Source: Candidatus Gottesmanbacteria bacterium RBG_16_37_8 (GTDB lineage Bacteria > Patescibacteriota > Microgenomatia > 2-02-FULL-39-11). From it: a stretch of 21,372 nucleotides of DNA. Within the stretch, counting starts at the first letter, position 1. The number at the start of each line of letters is the position of its first letter. A program made the position numbers and the translations under genes. The notes under the pieces are model-generated. The model ran no database searches. It worked only from the letters and a program-made list of their open reading frames with translations, and was not told where the DNA came from. Location of the stretch: contig MFJA01000059.1 of the NCBI GenBank assembly GCA_001779055.1, positions 18,493-39,864 on the forward strand. The letters are read 5' to 3'. Below are positions 1 through 5,559 of this stretch, piece after piece.

Positions 1-902
1 AGATAATCAACAGCTTTTTCAATATCCTTCCGGTCATACTTTTCAGTATATTTTTGAGCAATTGATTCTGAAAGAACTGACAGTTCATCACTCTCTTCCT
101 TATTTACTTTGGCCAGAATCAAGTCTCCAATTTCTTTTCTGTAGTCTTTATCAATTAATTTTTTTAATTCGGAAAAATTTTCGTCTTCCACAGTCTGGAT
201 TTTTTTCTTGCCGATTTCTTTAACCAATTCATTTATAATAGAGATAATTTTATTTGTTCCTTCTTTCGCTTTTGATATCCCTGAAAGAATTATTTCTTCT
301 TTTATCTGGTTGGCTCCCGCTTCAAGCATGACTACTTTTTTCTCAGTTGCCGAAACAACCAAATCCATTTCTGAAAATTCGAGTTCTTTTAATCCCGGAT
401 TTAAAAATAGACCCGATTCTCCGTTTCCGGTTGAAACAAATCCGACTCTGACTGATCCTATCGGACCGCGCCAGGGAATAGGTGAAATAGCCAAAGCAGC
501 ACTCGTTGCCACAATTCCTAAAATATCCGGTTCATTCTCACCGTCAACTGACAATACCGTAACTATGACCTGTATGTCATGGTGATAATTCTGATCAAAT
601 AAAGGACGAATGGATCGATCGATCAGTCTGCCGCTTAATACTGCATCATCGCTTGGACGGCCTTCTCTTTTTACCCAGCGGCTGCCTTTTATTCTGCCGC
701 CTGCATAAAGACGTTCTACATATTCGACAGTCAAGGGGAAATAATCAAGTTTTGATTCTTTGGCTGAAGCAACCACAGTTGCGATGACCATGGTATCTCC
801 GTAGCGTGCAAGAACGGCTGCAGTTGCCTGTTGTGCAAACCGGCCAACTTCAAGGGTTAATGTCCTTCCGCCAATTTCAGTTGATTTATTAATTATTTTC
901 AT
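1..902 (-). CDS. pnp: Polyribonucleotide nucleotidyltransferase (PNPase), N-terminal part, cut by window edge
   Basis: Phosphorolytic 3'-5' exoribonuclease that degrades mRNA using phosphate and can add 3' tails in reverse. The reading frame starts with ATG at 902-900 and runs off the window, so about 300 residues are visible. These cover the first RNase PH-like domain and the start of the helical linker. Diagnostic stretches are the N-terminal GGRTLTLEVGRFAQQA, then RYGDTMV, then YAGGRIKGS (residues 66-74), GRPSDDAVLSGRLIDRSIRPLF (81-102) and a DILGIVATSAAL segment. All match PNPase domain 1, including the IRPLF RNA-contact region. The second catalytic RNase PH domain, KH and S1 domains would lie outside. 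It follows rpsO by about 40 nt on the same strand, the classical rpsO-pnp pair, so co-transcription from the rpsO promoter is likely. Family assignment is secure; completeness cannot be judged. Confidence 0.96.
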   Translation of the reverse strand, partial: MKIINKSTEIGGRTLTLEVGRFAQQATAAVLARYGDTMVIATVVASAKESKLDYFPLTVEYVERLYAGGRIKGSRWVKREGRPSDDAVLSGRLIDRSIRPLFDQNYHHDIQVIVTVLSVDGENEPDILGIVATSAALAISPIPWRGPIGSVRVGFVSTGNGESGLFLNPGLKELEFSEMDLVVSATEKKVVMLEAGANQIKEEIILSGISKAKEGTNKIISIINELVKEIGKKKIQTVEDENFSELKKLIDKDYRKEIGDLILAKVNKEESDELSVLSESIAQKYTEKYDRKDIEKAVDY

Positions 903-942
903 TAAGTTTGTATAAAATTCAGGAGTATGTCCGAAGAATTCA

Positions 943-1212
943 CTATTTTGGTAAATTCAATTTTTTTATAATATCTTTATATCTTAACTCATCCTTACCG
1001 GATAAATAAGTGATTAATCTCCTTCTTTTAGAAATCATGCCTAAAAGCCCCCTTCTGGAATGATTATCTTTCGGATTTCCTTTGAGGTGATTGACCAGTT
1101 TATCAATTTTATGGGAGAGTAAGGCTATTTGGACTTCCGGACTGCCGGTATCGCCCTTTTTAGTTGCATATTCATTGATAATCTTTATCTTATTATTTGG
1201 ATCAAGTGCCAT
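943..1212 (-). CDS. rpsO: 30S ribosomal protein S15
   Basis: Primary binder of the central domain of 16S rRNA in the small subunit, also involved in an intersubunit bridge. At 89 aa it is the normal family length. The four-helix S15 signature is visible: GDTGSPEVQIALLS (residues 20-33), then a KIDKLVNHLKGNPKDNHSRRGLLGMISKRRRLITYL block with the invariant DNHSRRGLL. The start ATG at 1212-1210 gives MALDPNNKIKIINEYA. No clear Shine-Dalgarno site precedes it; a GGCGGA-containing hairpin sits 13 nt upstream instead. It has its own good promoter (1277-1305) and leads into pnp. In several bacteria S15 represses its own translation through a leader structure, so the hairpin may matter. Confidence 0.97.
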   Translation of the reverse strand: MALDPNNKIKIINEYATKKGDTGSPEVQIALLSHKIDKLVNHLKGNPKDNHSRRGLLGMISKRRRLITYLSGKDELRYKDIIKKLNLPK

Positions 1213-1225
1213 ATATAAAATTCAA

Positions 1226-1245
1226 TCCGCCATAATTGAGGCGGA
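1226..1245 (-). promoter_or_regulatory. Hairpin in rpsO leader
   Basis: Perfect 6-bp stem TCCGCC/GGCGGA with an 8-nt loop, ending 13 nt before the rpsO start and inside the leader predicted from the promoter at 1277-1305. On the minus strand the 3' arm GGCGGA is the only purine-rich element upstream of the start, so the stem could hide a weak ribosome-binding site. S15 autoregulation through structured leaders is known in E. coli, Geobacillus and Thermus. Assigning that role here is inference. Confidence 0.45.
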
Positions 1246-1276
1246 AAAGGAGATTTCTCTTTTAAATTTGTAGCTT

Positions 1277-1305
1277 ATTATACCGTACTATCTGAAAAAT
1301 CTCAA
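1277..1305 (-). promoter_or_regulatory. Sigma-70-type promoter for rpsO-pnp
   Basis: On the minus strand, a -35 TTGAGA (1305-1300) and a perfect -10 TATAAT (1282-1277) are separated by exactly 17 nt. Predicted transcription start is near 1270, giving a leader of about 58 nt that contains the 1226-1245 hairpin. The promoter lies between the inverted-repeat element and rpsO, so rpsO-pnp can be transcribed independently of nusA-infB. Confidence 0.75.
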
Positions 1306-1320
1306 TGGGAATTAAAGAAG

Positions 1321-1445
1321 GTAAGAACTCAGACTCCTGATATAAAAATGTCATCGCGAAGCTACGAGGTAGCTGTGGCGATCCCGACGGGATTGCTTCG
1401 CTATGCTCGCAATGACAAAATCGTATCAGAAGAGTGAGTTCTCAC
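1321..1445. repeat. 125-bp imperfect inverted repeat, MITE/REP-like
   Basis: The outer arms are 1321-1342 (GTAAGAACTCAGACTCCTGATA) and 1424-1445, whose complement GTGAGAACTCACTCTTCTGATA matches 18 of 22 positions. Further in, TGTCATCGCGAAGC pairs with the complement of GCTCGCAATGACA, and the core holds a perfect ATCCCG-A-CGGGAT palindrome (1381-1393) and a GCTAC/GTAGC hairpin. The TGTCATTGCGAGC-type sequence resembles, from memory, short palindromic intergenic repeats dispersed in many genomes. No ORF is inside and I find no target-site duplication. The right arm abuts the stop codon of the DHH-like gene, so it may also act as a 3'-end hairpin for that transcript. It is more GC-rich than its surroundings. 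Confidence 0.8.
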
Positions 1446-2587
1446 TATAGAAGGGTTGATCCTTTGTAGATTTTTGGTTTTAACCAATCCGGAGGTGTCT
1501 CAGGTGGTTTATCAGCTTCTCTGGTTGACGGTTGTTGTTGAGGCTGAGGCTGTTGCTGTTGTTGCTGGTTGGTTTTTCCGAATGGAGGTTGGGAGGTTGG
1601 AGGTTGAGGTTGTGTCTGAAATTTTGATTGACTTTTTGATTTAAATGCGGATTGAGGTGACATACCTGTCTGTGATGGGTAAGGTGCGGCTGGACTTGTT
1701 TGAGAGGGGGATGCCTGCCTTCCAAAAGGAGTTCGCAAAGGTTTTTCAAACGGAGAAGTCATCCTTTTTGGGGCAAATTGATCCTGTTTTTTGTCTTGTT
1801 TGGGAAATTGCGGTACAGTCTCAGATTTACTTTCACTGGTTTGGACTTTTTTGGCTCCATATTTCATAAGTACAGCAGCTGTTTCAAATGTTCCAGCTGT
1901 TGTTGTTGGGGATGAAAAATTATCGGTTTCTGCGATAATTCCCGTTAATAAATTAGTCGCCATATCCGGCTCGATTGGTAACCCCATTTGCTCCATTAAG
2001 CCTAAAATTAGTTCTGACATGGAAGTAACTGTCGGGTCAATCAGATTTACCTTTCCAAAAGAGGAATTACTATTATCATAATCGATATTAATTACTGGTT
2101 TTTCATTGAATAAATTTTGATTAATGCTATGAATTTGACCTAAATCGGTCGGATTGGTGCAGCCTATTGTTACTATTGCTTCATAATTACCGCCGCTGAA
2201 GTTGTAACGCATCATTTCTGAAGTGATTGTTGGATATCCTTCCCGTGGTTCAATAACCAGGTTGAAAGTATCATTTTCAATATTGTAGCTGACTTTTTCT
2301 ATTGAACCTTCCTGATAGGGGAATGAGATAATCAGATTTCGGCCGTTTTGAGAATTAAGAGCAGTAGATATCTTGTCAATTCCGATTAGTCTGTTAAATT
2401 CAACCGTCATATCCATAGGACTGACAATAGACACTTGCTTACCGGAAGCCGATAATGACAAATAAAGTGATAAAGCTGCAGCTACTTTATCAATAGTAGA
2501 ATTGGCCGGAATGGCCATCAGAATACTTCTGGAGTTTTCCAGTATAGTTCTGGCTTGATTGACTTGATCTGGATTAAGATTGGTCAT
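1445..2587 (-). CDS. Degenerate DHH-family (NrnA/RecJ-like) protein, probably non-catalytic, with disordered tail
   Basis: 380 aa. Residues 1-250 follow the fold pattern of DHH phosphoesterases of the NrnA type, which cleave nanoRNA or cyclic dinucleotide products. The motif ILMAIPANSTIDKVAAALSL (22-41) aligns to ILxxxHxNPDGDAxGSxLAL, VINIDYDNSNSSFGKVNLID (165-184) to VNIDHHxSNxxFGxxNxVD, and GIIAETDNF (216-224) to GIxxDTGxF. The metal-binding residues are mostly lost: His to Pro at 26, first Asp to Thr at 31, motif II Asp to Gly near 142, DHH to DYD at 169-171. Residues 255-365 are Pro/Gln/Ser-rich and look disordered, then the protein ends in an ordered-looking PPDWLKPKIYKGSTLL. In Bacillus, Clostridium and Thermotoga a DHH gene sits between infB-rbfA and truB-ribF-rpsO, so this is the positional counterpart. 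The function is unknown; a binding or scaffold role is inference. Confidence 0.72.
   Translation of the reverse strand: MTNLNPDQVNQARTILENSRSILMAIPANSTIDKVAAALSLYLSLSASGKQVSIVSPMDMTVEFNRLIGIDKISTALNSQNGRNLIISFPYQEGSIEKVSYNIENDTFNLVIEPREGYPTITSEMMRYNFSGGNYEAIVTIGCTNPTDLGQIHSINQNLFNEKPVINIDYDNSNSSFGKVNLIDPTVTSMSELILGLMEQMGLPIEPDMATNLLTGIIAETDNFSSPTTTAGTFETAAVLMKYGAKKVQTSESKSETVPQFPKQDKKQDQFAPKRMTSPFEKPLRTPFGRQASPSQTSPAAPYPSQTGMSPQSAFKSKSQSKFQTQPQPPTSQPPFGKTNQQQQQQPQPQQQPSTREADKPPETPPDWLKPKIYKGSTLL
1530..1573. repeat. CAA/CAG trinucleotide low-complexity tract (poly-Gln coding)
   Basis: Read on the minus strand this tract is mostly CAA, CAG and CCT codons giving a Gln-rich segment (six Gln in a row, then mixed Pro-Gln) in the disordered tail of the DHH-like protein. 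The microsatellite-like composition could make the tail length variable by slippage. The repeat is imperfect because synonymous codons are mixed. Confidence 0.6.
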
Positions 2588-2601
2588 ATGAAGACGCTTT
2601 T

Positions 2602-2626
2602 AAAAAACCCCACTTTTCAATGGGGT
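2602..2626 (-). terminator. Weak intrinsic terminator after infB
   Basis: On the minus strand the RNA would read CCCCA-TTGAAAAG-TGGGG followed by six U residues (complement of 2602-2607). With one flanking A-T pair the stem is 6 bp. It begins only a few bases past the infB stop (2631) and ends 15 nt before the start of the DHH-like gene, for which I see no separate promoter. Partial termination, lowering the downstream gene relative to infB, is the simplest reading. Confidence 0.6.
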
Positions 2627-2630
2627 AATC

Positions 2631-4127
2631 TTAGCCTATAGATATTATACTATCACCTGTCAAGATTTCTGCTTTTTGGGCAAGTCCTATACCGATTTCT
2701 TCTCCTTTTTCTGCTTTGGTAATATCTTCTTTAAGATGTTTTAATGATTTAATTCTGTTTTTTCCGATATCTTCATTATTGCGTTTAATTTTTATTTGAT
2801 CTCCTTTGGCAATTCTGCCGTTAACAACTTTTGCTCCGATGATTGTTTCACCCTTAATGTCAAAAAGTGCCGCTACTTTCGCCTCGCCTAAAATGGTTAC
2901 TAAATTACCTTTCTTAATTGCATCACAAACCTCAACGATTTCATCAAATAGTTCATAAATAATGTTATAAGTTTTTATCAGCACTTTTTCTGATTGAGCA
3001 AGTTTAAGAACTTGAGATGAAGGAGTATGGTTAAAACCGACAACCAATGCTTTTGCTGTTTTAGCCAGTAGAATATCTGATTCATTTATTGGTCCAACAC
3101 CTTTAAGAATAATTTCTACGTCAATATTTAAACCATTGATGATAGCTTCTAATGTCCCTTGTGTATCTGCTTTTATTATCAGTTTTATAGATTTTTCATC
3201 TGTCTGATTAGATTCGATCGCAGTTGAAAGAGGTTTTTCCTTTATTTTTTCAATATCCGGATATTGTTTCTGAGTCAGTTCGATTTCCTCTTTTTTATAT
3301 AGTCGGCTGCCTACTTCAGGAAGATTCTTCCAGCCCAGAATTTCTGCAGGATCTCCGGGATTAACTTCATATAACGGATTGCCTTGCCAATCATTTAATG
3401 CTCTTATTTTGAAATCCTGATTCTCATAGGTGACGACATCTCCAATCACTAATTTGCCGCTTAAAACCACAATAGTTGCTGTTATGCCTTTAAATTTCGA
3501 CAGTGAAGATTCAATCACTACTCCTTGAAACGGACTATCTATATCCGATTTAATTTGGTAGAGATCAGCTAAAAATACTATGGTTTCTAAAAGATTGTCC
3601 ATTCCTTCTCCGGTTTTTGCTGATACTTTAACCAGCGGAATATCTCCACCATACTCTTCAAGCTTAATTCCTGCTTTATTGAGTTGTTTTTTAACTACTT
3701 CAAGGTTGATATTTGGCAAATCAATTTTATTAAGACATACAAGAGAGGTAATTTTAGCATTTTTGATATGATCAATAGATTCTATTGTTTGAGGTTTAAT
3801 TCCATCATTAGCCGCCACAACTAAAATAGCAATATCTGCAACATTCGCCCCTCGACTGCGCATTTTTGCAAATGCCTGATGTCCTGGTGTATCAATAAAG
3901 GTTATTTTAGCAGCGTATTTGGGATGTTTCTTTTTTATGGATTGCGGTAGATCTACTTGATAAGCTCCTGTATGTTGTGTGATACCACCGTGTTCTTTTG
4001 AAGCTAAATTTGTTTTTCTGAAGTAGTCTAGAATAGATGTTTTTCCATGGTCAACATGTCCCAGGATAGTGACAATCGGTGGTCTTAATGTAATGTCTGG
4101 TTGTTTTTTTGCAGTTGTTTTTGCCAT
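2631..4127 (-). CDS. infB: Translation initiation factor IF-2, short form
   Basis: GTPase that brings initiator fMet-tRNA to the 30S P site and promotes subunit joining. G1 is GHVDHGKTS (23-31), G3 is DTPGH (79-83), G4 is NKID (133-136) and G5 is a VSAKTGEG stretch. Domain II, domain III (KLIIKADTQGTLEAIINGL) and the C-terminal tRNA-binding domain IV (ending KAEILTGDSIISIG) follow. At 498 aa it is far below the roughly 700-900 aa common in bacteria: only about 15 residues precede the G domain, so the usual long N-terminal region is absent. The ATG at 4127-4125 gives MAKTTAKKQ, and no strong RBS is visible. It lies 72 nt downstream of nusA and is probably co-transcribed with it. ylxR, which often separates the two, is missing. 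Confidence 0.97.
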   Translation of the reverse strand: MAKTTAKKQPDITLRPPIVTILGHVDHGKTSILDYFRKTNLASKEHGGITQHTGAYQVDLPQSIKKKHPKYAAKITFIDTPGHQAFAKMRSRGANVADIAILVVAANDGIKPQTIESIDHIKNAKITSLVCLNKIDLPNINLEVVKKQLNKAGIKLEEYGGDIPLVKVSAKTGEGMDNLLETIVFLADLYQIKSDIDSPFQGVVIESSLSKFKGITATIVVLSGKLVIGDVVTYENQDFKIRALNDWQGNPLYEVNPGDPAEILGWKNLPEVGSRLYKKEEIELTQKQYPDIEKIKEKPLSTAIESNQTDEKSIKLIIKADTQGTLEAIINGLNIDVEIILKGVGPINESDILLAKTAKALVVGFNHTPSSQVLKLAQSEKVLIKTYNIIYELFDEIVEVCDAIKKGNLVTILGEAKVAALFDIKGETIIGAKVVNGRIAKGDQIKIKRNNEDIGKNRIKSLKHLKEDITKAEKGEEIGIGLAQKAEILTGDSIISIG

Positions 4128-4199
4128 AAATAGGGAAATAGTCGATCTTTCTGTTTATATATAAGATGATACTACCCACTTTAAAAAGATAATTAATTA

Positions 4200-5339
4200 T
4201 CAAGAATCGGTTTTTTTAGCTTTCTTGATATCCTTATTTTCTTTTTTATCCTCTTTAACTTCTTTTTGTTCTATAGCTTTTTTTTTGATATTTTTTACTT
4301 TTTTCTTTACTGTTTCATCTCTAGTAGTTTCTACTGCTTTCTTCTGACTTTTATCTTCTGTTTTTTTCTCTCTTTTACTTTTTTCTTCCTCTTCTTTTGA
4401 TTTAATATCGATTTTATATCCTGTCAATTTAGCTGCTAATCTGACATTTTGTCCGTCTTTTCCAATGGATAAAGATAATTGATCTTCAGGTACAAAAGCT
4501 ACAGCAATCTTTTTCTTTTCATTTATTACGATTTCAACATCTTTAGCAGGGGATAATGCTGCTGGAATAAATATTTTAGGATCTTCATGCCATTGAATAA
4601 TATCAATTCTTTCCATTCCACCGAGTTCATTTATTACAGCTTGTACTCTGACACCTTTTTGACCGACACAGCTTCCTACTGGATCTACACCAGATTGGGT
4701 TGAGGAAACAGCAATTTTTGTTCTATTTCCAGGTTCTCTAGCAATCTCTTTTATTTCAACTGCATTATTATTAACCTCAGGTACTTCCCGTTTAAATAAT
4801 GCTGCAACCAGATTTTTATGAGCTCTGGAGACAACGATTTCATTCCCCCTCATTGTTTGTCTGATGGATTCAATATAGACTGTTAATCTTTGATTTAAAC
4901 GGTATCTTTCATTAGAGATTTGTTCTTGGGGAAGCATTATTCCTTCAGCTCGGCCGATATCAATAATAACATTCGGACCATCAAATCTTAAGACCATGCC
5001 ATTAACGATTGTCCCTACTCTGGTTGAATAATCAGCAATTATAGCTTTTTTTTCTGCCTCTCTTATTCTTTGTAATATTACCTGTTTTGCTGTTTGGGCA
5101 GCTATCCGACCAAATCCTGCCGGAGTAATATCTTTTTTATCTTTAAATACTCTTGCTTCTCCGCTATTGGCATCTATAGTTATTTCCAGTTCTTCGATAT
5201 CTTGTCCAGCATAATCTTTCCTGAAAGCTGCCAGAATTGCCGCTTTTATAGTCTCCAGTACCACATTGGGGTCAATTCCCCGTTCTGTAGCGACTTGATT
5301 TAAAGCTAATGCAAATTCACTTCTTACTATTGCTGGCAT
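4200..5339 (-). CDS. nusA: Transcription elongation/termination factor NusA
   Basis: RNA polymerase-binding factor that modulates pausing, intrinsic termination and antitermination. The domains in order are: N-terminal RNAP-binding domain (1-100, MPAIVRSEFALALNQVATERG), S1 domain (about 105-175, with VNGMVLRFDGPNVIIDIGRAEG), KH1 (about 205-270, DPVGSCVGQKGVRVQAV), KH2 (about 275-315, SIGKDGQNVRLAAKLTGYKI). Residues 316-379 form a Lys/Glu-rich low-complexity tail instead of the acidic repeats of the E. coli protein. The stop codon is TGA (4202-4200). It is the first gene of the minus-strand block; rimP, usually upstream, is absent. The promoter and a terminator-like hairpin in the 5' leader (5354-5433) suggest autoregulation. 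Confidence 0.96.
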   Translation of the reverse strand: MPAIVRSEFALALNQVATERGIDPNVVLETIKAAILAAFRKDYAGQDIEELEITIDANSGEARVFKDKKDITPAGFGRIAAQTAKQVILQRIREAEKKAIIADYSTRVGTIVNGMVLRFDGPNVIIDIGRAEGIMLPQEQISNERYRLNQRLTVYIESIRQTMRGNEIVVSRAHKNLVAALFKREVPEVNNNAVEIKEIAREPGNRTKIAVSSTQSGVDPVGSCVGQKGVRVQAVINELGGMERIDIIQWHEDPKIFIPAALSPAKDVEIVINEKKKIAVAFVPEDQLSLSIGKDGQNVRLAAKLTGYKIDIKSKEEEEKSKREKKTEDKSQKKAVETTRDETVKKKVKNIKKKAIEQKEVKEDKKENKDIKKAKKTDS

Positions 5340-5353
5340 AATACTCTAAATAT

Positions 5354-5378
5354 AAAAATTGGTGGGTAAATCCCACCA
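5354..5378 (-). promoter_or_regulatory. Terminator-like hairpin in nusA leader (possible attenuator)
   Basis: Perfect 7-bp stem TGGTGGG/CCCACCA with a 5-nt loop (5360-5378). On the minus strand it is followed directly by AATTTTTATA, the form of an intrinsic terminator with a modest U-tract. It lies between the predicted nusA transcription start (about 5398) and the nusA ATG (5339). NusA stimulates intrinsic termination, and in Bacillus subtilis nusA is controlled by NusA-dependent termination in its own leader, so feedback attenuation is a reasonable inference. Confidence 0.6.
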
Positions 5379-5404
5379 TATACAAATCTCTATAACTTGT
5401 TAAA

Positions 5405-5433
5405 ATATTATCATATTAACATCCGCCTTGCAA
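5405..5433 (-). promoter_or_regulatory. Promoter for nusA-infB
   Basis: On the minus strand, a -35 TTGCAA (5433-5428) and a -10 TAATAT (5410-5405) are separated by 17 nt, with a TGA just upstream of the -10 giving an extended -10 form. Predicted start is near 5398, leaving a leader of about 58 nt. It diverges from the rpoB promoter located 20 bp away. Confidence 0.68.
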
Positions 5434-5451
5434 CATACACCCTTTCACCTC

Positions 5452-5479
5452 TTGACTTTTTTCTGTATCATGATAAAAT
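5452..5479 (+). promoter_or_regulatory. Extended -10 promoter for rpoBC
   Basis: TTGACT (5452-5457), a 16-nt spacer, then TAAAAT (5474-5479) preceded by TGA (5471-5473), an extended -10. Predicted transcription start is near 5486, giving a leader of about 75 nt with a hairpin at 5503-5528. It is the only good promoter seen for the plus-strand rpoB block. rplJ and rplL, which often precede rpoB, are not here. Confidence 0.72.
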
Positions 5480-5502
5480 TTTGGTAATTTCATAAGGATT
5501 GA

Positions 5503-5528
5503 AGGCGTACGTCTGTCAGTGTACGCTT
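5503..5528 (+). promoter_or_regulatory. Hairpin with U-rich downstream run in rpoB leader
   Basis: Stem GCGTAC (5505-5510)/GTACGC (5521-5526) with outer pairs G5504-T5527 and A5503-T5528, and a 10-nt loop. The next 24 nt are mostly T (TTATTTTGTTGTTTC...), so the element resembles a leaky terminator between the promoter and the rpoB ATG at 5560. Attenuation of rpoB is plausible but not proven by sequence. Confidence 0.45.
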
Positions 5529-5559
5529 ATTTTGTTGTTTCTATTTTTCCTTATTCCCG

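Noticed and set aside
208..585. 125-aa open frame on the plus strand
   Set aside because: It is antisense to pnp, which is unambiguous on the minus strand; no start signals or family resemblance.
1456..2081. Several overlapping open frames opposite and alongside the DHH-like gene
   Set aside because: They are shadow frames of a low-complexity coding region; the minus-strand frame with recognisable DHH-fold motifs is the real one.
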